NCBI GenBank assembly: GCA_947456915.1
Contig: CANGUQ010000277.1
Location: 1-5,668 of the forward strand
Length of the DNA stretch: 5,668 nt
Origin: Betaproteobacteria bacterium
GTDB taxonomy: Bacteria; Pseudomonadota; Gammaproteobacteria; Burkholderiales; CAIKXV01
Reading direction: 5' to 3'
Position 1 is the first letter of the stretch, and each line of letters opens with the position of its first letter. The notes under the pieces are model-generated. The model was given only the letters and a program-made list of their open reading frames with translations. It made no database searches and had not been told where the DNA came from. Both the position numbers and the translations under genes were made by a program. Shown here in pieces: positions 1-5,668 of the stretch.

Positions 1-1
1 C

Positions 2-1327
2 GGCGCCGACATTCCGTGGTGGGAGACCTACAGCGACGCGGCGCTGGTGCGGCTGATCCGGCTTGCGCTGGATCGCAACCGCGACATTCAGCTCGCAGTG
101 GCACGCATCGAGGAGACGCGCGCGCTGATCGGGCCGGCGCAGTACGCGGAGTTCCCGCGACTGTTCGCCGGCGCGGATGCGTCGCGCGAGTACCTGCCGC
201 AGAACTATCGCTTCCAGATCCCCTCCGGAGGCAATCGCGACATCCAGCTGTACGGCGCAACCGTCAGCGCCTCTTACGAGATCGACTTCTGGGGACGGCT
301 GAAGAGCCTCGAAGCGGCGGTACGCGCCGACTTTCTCGCCTCGCGCTACGCGCGCGAGGCGGTGGCGATCACGCTGATCGGCGATGTCGCGCAGAGCTAC
401 TTCGACATCCTGTCGAGCCGGCAGCAGCTCGCACTGACGCGCAGTACGCTCCTCGCGCGCAGCGAGTTCGCCGACCTCACGCAGCGGCGCTTCGACAGCG
501 GGCGCGCTTCGGCAGTCGAGGTGAGCCGCGCCCGCGGTGCACAGCTCGGCGTCCAGGCGCGCATCCCGCAGCTCGAGCAGCAGCTCGCGCTGCTGGAGAA
601 CCGGCTGGCGATCCTCGTCGGAGCCCAGCCCGGCGACGCCGACATGCTGGTGCCGGCGAACGCTCGCCTGCCGGCGGCGCCCGAGGTGCCGGCCGGACTG
701 CCCTCGGCGCTGCTGGAGCGCCGTCCGGATCTGCTCGCCGCGCAGCAGGACCTCGAGGCAGCATCGTTTCGCACCGACGCTCAGCAGGCGGCCTTGCTGC
801 CGGCGCTGTCACTGACCGCCACGCTCGGGCTGCAGAGCCGCGCGCTGAGCGATCTGCTCACCGGCGGTGCGTTCACCCGTTCGCTGGGCGCCGGCGTGCT
901 GCAGCCGATCATCGACGCCTCGCGCAACAAGTTTCTGGTGCAGGCGCAGGAAGCGCGCGAGCGGCAGGCACTGATCCGATACCAGCGCGCCGCCGAGAAC
1001 GCGTTTCGCGAGGTGTCCGATGCCCTGATCGCGCGCGCACAGCAGGCGCGGCTGCGGGCGATCCTGCGCGAGCAGGTACAGGTGCTGGGCCGGGCGGCAA
1101 CACTTTCGGAGCAGCGCTTCAAGGCCGGACTCGCCGCCTACTTCGAGGTGATCGACGCGCAGAGCGAACTGCTCGCCGCCCAGATCGCCGAGAACGAGGC
1201 GCAGCGGGCACTGCTCGCCACGACCGTGGGGCTGTACAAGTCGCTCGGTGGCGGCTGGGACCCCGTCGCCTTCGCGCAGGGCGCGCACAGCGTGTCGCGC
1301 GACAGCGATAGCGCCACGGCGCGCTGA
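2..1327 (+). CDS. RND efflux outer-membrane factor, NodT/OprM family (5'-truncated)
   Basis: This is the outer-membrane channel of a tripartite efflux pump. It would form a trimeric beta-barrel and periplasmic helical tunnel that takes substrates from an RND pump and its membrane-fusion adaptor. The frame is open from base 2 (GADIPWWETYSDAAL...) and gives 441 residues before a TGA. The start, signal peptide and any lipobox cysteine lie left of the window; family members of roughly 460-490 residues suggest only a few dozen residues are missing. Both OEP repeats are visible. Repeat 1 has the opening W-x-x-Y-x-D with L-x-x-L-I-x-x-A-L-x-x-N, then YEIDFWGRL, then the G-R-A-S-A-V-E-V turn. Repeat 2 has ERRPDLLAAQQDLEAA, LSLTATLGLQS, LQPIIDASR and F-K-A-G-L-A-A-Y-F-E-V-I-D-A-Q. 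The pump and adaptor genes are expected upstream; this is inferred from usual operon order. Family is certain, but the exported substrate is unknown. Confidence 0.93.
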   Translation, partial: GADIPWWETYSDAALVRLIRLALDRNRDIQLAVARIEETRALIGPAQYAEFPRLFAGADASREYLPQNYRFQIPSGGNRDIQLYGATVSASYEIDFWGRLKSLEAAVRADFLASRYAREAVAITLIGDVAQSYFDILSSRQQLALTRSTLLARSEFADLTQRRFDSGRASAVEVSRARGAQLGVQARIPQLEQQLALLENRLAILVGAQPGDADMLVPANARLPAAPEVPAGLPSALLERRPDLLAAQQDLEAASFRTDAQQAALLPALSLTATLGLQSRALSDLLTGGAFTRSLGAGVLQPIIDASRNKFLVQAQEARERQALIRYQRAAENAFREVSDALIARAQQARLRAILREQVQVLGRAATLSEQRFKAGLAAYFEVIDAQSELLAAQIAENEAQRALLATTVGLYKSLGGGWDPVAFAQGAHSVSRDSDSATAR

Positions 1328-1329
1328 CG

Positions 1330-1359
1330 GCGCCGACCGGTCGCTGCGGCCGTCGGCGC
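1330..1359. terminator. GC-rich stem-loop between convergent genes, possible bidirectional terminator
   Basis: Starting three bases after the efflux gene's stop, GCGCCGAC (1330-1337) is perfectly complementary to GTCGGCGC (1352-1359). Inside it, GGTCG (1339-1343) pairs with CGGCC (1347-1351) around a three-base loop, leaving one bulged C at 1338. The stem therefore has about 13 pairs, one of them G-T. It lies between two genes that converge (stops at 1327 and 1412), where a shared terminator is expected. There is no T-run on either side, so it is not a classical intrinsic terminator. It may only stabilise 3' ends or be a chance product of high GC. Confidence 0.35.
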
Positions 1360-1411
1360 ACCTGCGACGAGGCGCCGGCTCGCGTCGTCGGGCGCGGTCC
1401 GGAACGATGGG

Positions 1412-2677
1412 TCAGCCGGCGGCGGTGGCTGCCGGCTCGACGGGTTTCGGATCGTCCGGCAGCATCAGCGCGAACGCGGTCGTGCAGCAGGCGACGGCGG
1501 CCATCACGTACAGCATCGTGCTGAAGCCGGCCGCCTTCACCGCCGGGCCGAGCAGTCCGACCACGGCGGAGCTCACGCCGAAGGCAACGAAGAAGCGCGT
1601 GCCGGTGACCCGCGAGCGCATGCGGTCGTCGACGAAGCGCACGACCATCGTGTCGGTGAACGGGATCGCGCCGAACACGAACACCATCAGGGCGGTGAGC
1701 ACGGCGTAGAACATCCAGCCGTCGGTGTTCGCCGCCAGCAGGAACAGGGGCACCTGCAGCGCGACCACCGGAGCCATCACCTGGCGCACGTTGAACCGAT
1801 CGAGCAGGCTGCCTACGGCGAGCTGAGCGAGCGAGGCGATCACGTACACGATCGCGAGCAGCGCGCCGAGGATCGCCGGCTGGTTGCCGAGCCACGACAG
1901 GCGCTCGCGCAGCAGTTCGAGATTGCCGTTGGTGGTGAAGTTGAACACGATGGTGCCGAAGATCGCAGTGCCGGTCATCAGCGCCACCACCTGCACCAGC
2001 TGCTTCTTCGGCACGACGACCGGCCTTGCCGTCTTGCGCATCGCGGGCGAAGTGTTCTCGAAGGGCACGAGCAGCGCGAACGCGATGCCGCAGGCGATCG
2101 ACAGCGCGCCGGGGACGATGAACGCCGCACGCCAGCCGAAGTACTGCACGAGCAGCCCGGTGGACACCGCCGCCACGGCAATGCCGAGATTGCCCCACAG
2201 ACCGTTGATGCCGATCGTGATGCCCGCGTTCTTCGCATCGCGCACGAGCATCGGGATACCGACCGGGTGATAGATCGCGGCGAACACGCCCATCAGCGTG
2301 AGCGCCGCTGCCAGCTGCATGGCGCTGTGCGCGAGCCCGGCGAGAGCAGTGGAGAGACCAACGCCGAAGAAGAACACCAGCATCATCGGCCGTCGGCCCC
2401 ACAGATCGCCGAGCCGGCCGGCCGGCAGCGAACACAGGCCGAAGGTCACGAACGCCCCGATCGTGTACGGCATCAGATCTTCCCAGCGCGAGAAGCCGAA
2501 GTCGCGTGCGATCGACGACACGGCTGTCGCGAAGATCAGCAGCATCAGGTGGTCGATCAGGTGCCCGGCGTTGATCAGCAGCGTGAGCGCGCGGCGCGAG
2601 CCGCCGCCCGTGCTCGCAGCGGACCGTGCAGGCGCGACTGCGGCGGCCGATGTCGGGTCGGGTGCAGGTTTCGTCAT
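1412..2677 (-). CDS. Major facilitator superfamily (MFS) transporter
   Basis: A 421-residue inner-membrane permease with the usual 12-helix MFS length and hydrophobic pattern. After a polar Ala/Pro/Ser-rich tail of about 29 residues, TM1 begins near residue 30. The loop between TM2 and TM3 carries MFS motif A as GRLGDLWGRR (residues 87-96). A second-half equivalent, GSLLDRF, lies at 289-295 in the TM8-TM9 region. A-x-IYHPVG at 134-140 and NGLWGNLGIAV near 158-168 recall fosmidomycin-resistance (Fsr)-type and related permeases, but this does not fix the substrate. I chose ATG 2677 (MTKPAP...). An in-frame ATG at 2710 would add 11 arginine-rich residues; neither start has a convincing Shine-Dalgarno sequence. 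The gene diverges from the dehydrogenase-aldolase pair, so it may move their substrate or product. That role is an inference from position. Confidence 0.9.
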   Translation of the reverse strand: MTKPAPDPTSAAAVAPARSAASTGGGSRRALTLLINAGHLIDHLMLLIFATAVSSIARDFGFSRWEDLMPYTIGAFVTFGLCSLPAGRLGDLWGRRPMMLVFFFGVGLSTALAGLAHSAMQLAAALTLMGVFAAIYHPVGIPMLVRDAKNAGITIGINGLWGNLGIAVAAVSTGLLVQYFGWRAAFIVPGALSIACGIAFALLVPFENTSPAMRKTARPVVVPKKQLVQVVALMTGTAIFGTIVFNFTTNGNLELLRERLSWLGNQPAILGALLAIVYVIASLAQLAVGSLLDRFNVRQVMAPVVALQVPLFLLAANTDGWMFYAVLTALMVFVFGAIPFTDTMVVRFVDDRMRSRVTGTRFFVAFGVSSAVVGLLGPAVKAAGFSTMLYVMAAVACCTTAFALMLPDDPKPVEPAATAAG

Positions 2678-2927
2678 CAGCCGATGATACGTCCGCGCGC
2701 GGCGGGACATCCGCCCGGGCTGCGGTCGCGGCGTTTACCGCGTGGTCAGGGTGGTGGCCGACCCGCGGCGGTGCGAGCGTTGCGGGCCGCTCCGGCGCGG
2801 ATCGCCGGCCGGTCCGGCAGATGCGGTGCAGGCAGGTGGGCGGCGCGTGCGACCTGAACGGTGCTGCGACGCGGGCGGCTGCGGTAACCTCACGGCTCTT
2901 CGCGACAACCGACCGGGGAGCGGTCAA
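2678..2927. promoter_or_regulatory. Divergent intergenic region, presumed promoters of permease and dehydrogenase genes
   Basis: These 250 bp separate two genes transcribed away from each other, so promoters in both directions are expected. Matches to sigma-70 boxes are weak. On the minus strand TATCAT (2689-2684) matches TATAAT at five of six positions. It lies only about 7 bp before the permease ATG, so a transcript from it would be nearly leaderless. On the plus strand TAACCT (2885-2890) is a possible -10 about 40 bp before the dehydrogenase start. Neither has a good -35 box. No convincing operator dyad or riboswitch stands out. The region can be read as open frame on both strands, but the products match nothing I recognise and look like high-GC read-through. 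Confidence 0.4.
2915..2920 (+). promoter_or_regulatory. Strong ribosome binding site that fixes a TTG start for the Ldh2-family gene
   Basis: GGGGAG ends seven bases before TTG 2928, which is ideal Shine-Dalgarno spacing. The resulting protein has normal family length. The longer reading from GTG 2742 would add 62 Arg/Gly/Pro-rich residues with no family counterpart. The site is flanked by the inverted pair GACCG (2911-2915) and CGGTC (2921-2925), so GGGAG can sit in the loop of a small hairpin. Confidence 0.75.
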
Positions 2928-4010
2928 TTGAGCACGTCTTCTGCTGGCACGGCGCAGCCCGCTGCGCGCACCTTCACCGTCGATCGCCTGATCGAGTTCA
3001 TCACCCGGAGCTATGTCGCGGTCGGCATGCCCGAGGCCGACGCGCGCACGACGGCAACGCTGATGATCGAGGCCGACCTGCTGGGCTCGGACGCGCACGG
3101 CATCTTCCGGCTGCCGCAGTACATCCGTCGTGCGCGCGAGGGTGGCTTCAACCTCAGGCCGGACATCCGCATCGAGCGTGAAACGGCGGCCACCGCCGTG
3201 CTCGACGGCGACAATGCCATGGGCCATCTGGTGGTCCAGCGTGCCGCACAGATCGCGATCGCCAAGGCGCGCGAGGCGGGCGTGGCCTGGGTCGGTCTGC
3301 ACCACGGCAATCACGCCGGCGCCGGCGCAGTCTACGCGCGCATGCCGCTCGCGCACGGCATGATCGGCATCTATGGTGCGGTCGGCAGCGCCAATCACCT
3401 GCCGCCGTGGGGCGGCATGGAGATGCTGCTGTCCACCAATCCGCTGGCGATCGCGGTGCCGGCGTGCGAGGAGCCCCCGGTCGTGCTCGACATGGCGACC
3501 ACGGTGGCTTCCTACGGCAAGATCAAGGCGCGGGCGCAGCGCGGCGAGTCGATGCCGGAGGGCTGGATGATGGGCTACGACGGCAAGCCCCTGCTGGACC
3601 CGAAGCGCTCGAACGAAGGCTTCCTGATGCCGATCGGCGGGCACAAGGGTTATGGCCTGGCACTGATGATCGGGCTGTTCGCGGGCAGTCTGAACGGCGC
3701 GGCGATCGGCCGCGACGTGGTCGACTTCAACGCCGACTACCGGAGCGTGACCAACACCGGCCAGTGCGTGATCGCGGTCAACCCGGCAGCCTTCGGCGAT
3801 CCGCAGGTCATCGGTCGCGACGTCGATCGCGTGGTGCGCGAGATGCGGTCGGCGAAGCGCCTGCCCGGTGTGGATCGCATCCAGGTCCCGGGCGAGGGCA
3901 GCCACCGCCGGCGCGAGACGCAGCTGCGCGAGGGCATCACGCTGCCGGCGCCGCTGCTCGATATCCTCGCCCGGCTCGCCGGTGATCTGGCGATCGCCCC
4001 GCTCGCGTGA
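2928..4010 (+). CDS. Malate/L-lactate dehydrogenase family (Ldh2, AllD/DpkA-like) NAD(P)-dependent oxidoreductase
   Basis: A cytoplasmic oxidoreductase of 360 residues, normal for a family that includes ureidoglycolate, sulfolactate and malate dehydrogenases and cyclic imino-acid reductases. These enzymes interconvert a 2-hydroxy (or cyclic amino) acid with its 2-oxo (or imino) form. The start is TTG 2928, set by GGGGAG seven bases upstream. Signature blocks run in order. SDAHGIFRLPQY (54-65) holds the expected active-site His57, Arg61 and Tyr65. GNHAGAGAVY (127-136) holds the expected catalytic His129. STNPLAIAVP (169-178), VLDMATT (186-192), MPIGGHKGYGLALM (234-247) and the C-terminal VPGEGSHRRR with GI-x-L complete the fold. 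The spacing His57-Arg61-His129 equals that I recall for AllD (44-48-116). Oddities are Ala56 where the family usually has Ser before the His, Ser169 for the usual Gly of GTNP, and HLPPWGG for the usual PxGG context. The aldolase gene follows on the same strand. The substrate cannot be assigned. Confidence 0.92.
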   Translation: MSTSSAGTAQPAARTFTVDRLIEFITRSYVAVGMPEADARTTATLMIEADLLGSDAHGIFRLPQYIRRAREGGFNLRPDIRIERETAATAVLDGDNAMGHLVVQRAAQIAIAKAREAGVAWVGLHHGNHAGAGAVYARMPLAHGMIGIYGAVGSANHLPPWGGMEMLLSTNPLAIAVPACEEPPVVLDMATTVASYGKIKARAQRGESMPEGWMMGYDGKPLLDPKRSNEGFLMPIGGHKGYGLALMIGLFAGSLNGAAIGRDVVDFNADYRSVTNTGQCVIAVNPAAFGDPQVIGRDVDRVVREMRSAKRLPGVDRIQVPGEGSHRRRETQLREGITLPAPLLDILARLAGDLAIAPLA

Positions 4011-4150
4011 GCGCGGTCATGCAGCCTGCGCCGGACGCGCGCGCCGCTTTCCGCCTGCCGCGCAGCCGGCCGGCGGTGGTGTACGCCGATGGTGCTGCAC
4101 CGTTGCCGGCGGCGTTGCGCGATGCCATGCCACGCCGGATCGACTCCTGA
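4007..4150 (+). other. Possible 47-codon ORF overlapping the dehydrogenase stop
   Basis: A GTG at 4007 overlaps the dehydrogenase stop as GTGA and opens a frame of 47 codons to a TGA at 4148-4150. An internal ATG at 4019 would give 43 residues (MQPAPDARAAFRLPRSR...). It has the arrangement of a translationally coupled gene, and its stop lies just before the aldolase ribosome binding site. It is also in the same frame as the aldolase, separated from its ATG by that TGA and five codons. Against it being a gene: no clear Shine-Dalgarno sequence, a composition rich in Arg, Ala and Pro as in random high-GC frames, and no domain I recognise. It could be a real small protein, the worn end of a former gene, or an untranslated spacer. 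Confidence 0.2.
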
Positions 4151-4154
4151 TTGC

Positions 4155-4158
4155 GGAG
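4155..4158 (+). promoter_or_regulatory. Ribosome binding site of the aldolase gene
   Basis: GGAG lies seven bases before ATG 4166. This favours that ATG over the in-frame TTG at 4151, which would put the site inside the coding sequence. Confidence 0.6.
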
Positions 4159-4165
4159 CATACGC

Positions 4166-5359
4166 ATGAATCCAGCCAGCCCCGTTGAAATCGTTTCCGC
4201 CGCGAGCCCGGCGGCGATCGGCCATCCGGCGGTGAATCCGCCGCCGGCACGCATCGGCGACGGCATCGACGAGATCGACACCCCGGCGCTGCTGATCGAT
4301 CTGGACGCGCTCGAGCGCAACCTGCGCACGATGGCGCAGAAGGTGGCGGCATTCGGCGGCGCGGTCCGGCTGCGGCCGCACGCGAAGACGCACAAGTCGC
4401 CTGACATCGCCCGCCTGCAGATCGCCGCCGGTGCGGTGGGCGTGTGCGTGCAGAAGGTGGCCGAGGCGCAGGCGATGGTCGATGCCGGGATCGGCGACGT
4501 GTTCGTGAGCAACGAGGTAATCGGTCGGGGCAAGCTCGAACGGCTCGCCGCGCTGGCGGGGCGGGCGAAGCTCGCGGTGTGCGTCGATCACCCCGAGGGT
4601 GCCGATGCGCTCTCGGCGGCGATGCGCGCAGCCGGCAGCACGATCGACGTGTTCGTCGAGATCGACGTCGGCGGCGGACGCTGCGGCGTGCCGCCGGGGG
4701 AGGCTGCGGCGAGCCTGGCGCAGCGCGTGGCCGGCCTGCCGGGGCTGCGCTTCGCCGGCCTGCACGCCTATCATGGCTCGGCGCAGCATCTGCGCAGCGA
4801 CGCCGAACGCCGCGCGGCGATCGTGTCGGCAGTGGAGAAGGCGGCGCAGTCGCGACGCTGCATCGAGGCGCTCGGTCTGCCCGTGCCGTGCATCACCGGC
4901 GCGGGAACCGGAACATTCGAACTGGAGGGCGGCAGCGCGGTCTACACCGAACTGCAGGCGGGCTCCTACGTCTTCATGGACGCAGACTACGCACGCAATC
5001 GTGCCGGCGACGGCGGTGCGTTCAGCACCTTCGAGCACAGCCTGTTCCTGCTCGCTACCGTGATGAGCCGGCCGGTTCCCGGGCGTGCGGTGTGCGACGT
5101 CGGCCACAAGGCGTCGTCGTCGGATTCGGGCTACCCGACGGTGGTGGGGATCGACGGGGCCGAATACGTGAGCGCATCGGACGAGCACGGGGTGATCCGC
5201 CTCGGTCGACCCGAGGTCGCGCTCGCCGTGGGCGACAGGATCCGGCTGATTCCCGGGCACTGCGACCCGACGGTGAACCTGCACGACTGGTTCGTCGGTG
5301 TGCGCAACGCACGGGTAGAGACGCTGTGGCCGGTCAGCGGCCGCGGTCCGGGGCACTGA
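4166..5359 (+). CDS. DSD1-family PLP- and metal-dependent aldolase (D-threonine / 3-hydroxyaspartate aldolase-like)
   Basis: A 397-residue fold-type III PLP enzyme: an alanine-racemase-like TIM barrel followed by a D-serine dehydratase-like beta domain. It is expected to cleave a beta-hydroxy amino acid into glycine plus an aldehyde (or glyoxylate) in the cytoplasm. IDTPALLIDLDALERN (37-52) begins the barrel. RPHAKTHKS (70-78) carries the likely Schiff-base Lys74. EIDVGGGRCGV (165-175), AYHG (201-204), the phosphate-cup GAGTGT (245-250) and ELQAGSYVFMDADY (262-275) follow. The C-terminal metal site reads GHCDP, giving His365-x-Asp367. From memory, D-threonine aldolases use His-x-Asp, whereas D-serine dehydratases use His-x-Cys, so I favour an aldolase. 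The ending (VGVRN...VET-x-WPVS-x-RG) closely resembles Paracoccus-type D-3-hydroxyaspartate aldolase as I recall it. About 30 extra residues precede the barrel. Expression is probably shared with the dehydrogenase gene 155 bp upstream. Confidence 0.9.
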   Translation: MNPASPVEIVSAASPAAIGHPAVNPPPARIGDGIDEIDTPALLIDLDALERNLRTMAQKVAAFGGAVRLRPHAKTHKSPDIARLQIAAGAVGVCVQKVAEAQAMVDAGIGDVFVSNEVIGRGKLERLAALAGRAKLAVCVDHPEGADALSAAMRAAGSTIDVFVEIDVGGGRCGVPPGEAAASLAQRVAGLPGLRFAGLHAYHGSAQHLRSDAERRAAIVSAVEKAAQSRRCIEALGLPVPCITGAGTGTFELEGGSAVYTELQAGSYVFMDADYARNRAGDGGAFSTFEHSLFLLATVMSRPVPGRAVCDVGHKASSSDSGYPTVVGIDGAEYVSASDEHGVIRLGRPEVALAVGDRIRLIPGHCDPTVNLHDWFVGVRNARVETLWPVSGRGPGH

Positions 5360-5668
5360 CCGGTTCGCCGCGGTTGCGTGCGCGAGGCCGGTGAACGACG
5401 GCATGCGCGCGCGCCTGCGCCCGGGACTGCGCGTTCGTCGTGCCACGGCTGCGGGTATCGGGATATTCGCGGCACCGGACCCGCGTGCTCGTTCGCCGGG
5501 CTGGACGGTACGGAAGTGATCGCGATCTGCTGCGCTCGCTTCGCCGGCGGCGCCGCGGCCTCTGCCCTCAGGGGCAACGATCCGCGCGCGGCGAGACGCA
5601 TCCGGCGGGTCGTGCGGCCGCGCGGCGGTCTTCGTTGCCGGTCGTGCATGCCGGTGTCTGGCGCTGCC
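5360..5668. other. GC-rich 3' flank without a recognisable gene
   Basis: I find no supported gene, RNA or mobile element in these 309 bp. Several frames are open, as expected at this GC content, but their products are Arg/Ala/Pro-rich and match no family I know. A 42-codon frame from GTG 5391 (ATG at 5403) ends at TGA 5519. A reverse-strand frame from 5649 runs back into the aldolase gene and is rejected as its shadow. No T-rich terminator follows the aldolase. GCATGCGCGCGCGC (5401-5414) is a 14-base alternating purine-pyrimidine run. A short inverted repeat GCCC-TCAG-GGGC lies at 5564-5575. Confidence 0.5.

Noticed and set aside
16..1311. A 431-codon + strand frame parallel to the efflux gene
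   Set aside because: Arg/Ala/Gly-rich translation with no motifs; the overlapping frame carries both OEP repeats.
2678..2710. Longer permease start at ATG 2710
   Set aside because: It adds 11 mostly basic residues before an already long polar tail. GGGCGG abuts this ATG with no usable spacing. It remains possible but is less likely.
2742..2927. N-terminal extension of the dehydrogenase from GTG 2742
   Set aside because: The 62 extra residues are Arg/Gly/Pro-rich and have no family counterpart, while TTG 2928 has an ideal ribosome binding site and gives normal length.
1119..3905. A 928-codon open frame on the minus strand spanning the end of the efflux gene, the permease and most of the dehydrogenase
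   Set aside because: It overlaps three genes with clear family motifs in other frames. Its translation is Arg/Ala/His/Asp-rich without any recognisable domain, as expected where G/C-biased third positions remove stops on other frames.
5401..5414. Alternating purine-pyrimidine run (possible Z-DNA)
   Set aside because: Fourteen bases of mostly GC alternation are common by chance at this base composition.
3737..5446. A 569-codon open frame on the minus strand opposite the dehydrogenase end and the aldolase
   Set aside because: It is antisense to two well-supported genes, has shadow-type composition and no family motif.
5131..5649. A 172-codon minus-strand frame over the right end
   Set aside because: Half of it is antisense to the aldolase gene, the rest has no recognisable motif, and its composition matches the other shadow frames.

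Overview
The window is about two-thirds G+C and coding-dense. All four main genes end in TGA and their third positions are strongly G/C-biased. It looks like chromosomal DNA of a high-GC proteobacterium. The first gene is an RND-type outer-membrane factor, so the cell is Gram-negative. I cannot place it more precisely from sequence alone. No rRNA, tRNA, CRISPR array, insertion sequence or phage gene is visible.

Layout from left to right: (1) A 5'-truncated gene on the + strand (2-1327) encodes a NodT/OprM-type outer-membrane efflux protein. The rest of its operon, probably the membrane-fusion protein and RND pump, would lie to the left. (2) An 84-bp convergent gap holds a strong GC-rich stem-loop. 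(3) A minus-strand major facilitator superfamily permease (1412-2677) follows. (4) A 250-bp divergent intergenic region comes next. (5) On the + strand there is a malate/L-lactate dehydrogenase-family (Ldh2, AllD/DpkA-like) oxidoreductase, best started at a TTG at 2928 with a strong Shine-Dalgarno sequence. (6) A 155-bp spacer contains a possible 47-codon ORF that overlaps the dehydrogenase stop codon. (7) A + strand PLP- and metal-dependent fold-type III aldolase of the DSD1 / D-threonine aldolase / 3-hydroxyaspartate aldolase family occupies 4166-5359. (8) The last 309 bp are GC-rich and have no recognisable gene.

The permease, the Ldh2 oxidoreductase and the aldolase probably form one catabolic locus: a divergently transcribed importer or exporter beside two enzymes. 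The aldolase would split a beta-hydroxy (D-)amino acid into glycine and an aldehyde, or into glycine and glyoxylate if the substrate is 3-hydroxyaspartate. The Ldh2 enzyme would interconvert a 2-hydroxy or cyclic imino acid with its oxidised form using NAD(P). The substrate cannot be read from the sequence. The efflux gene is convergent with this locus and probably unrelated. I see no clear novel defence or mobile system here. The points most worth checking are the dehydrogenase-aldolase-permease pairing, changes at normally conserved positions of the dehydrogenase, and the small ORF between the two enzyme genes.
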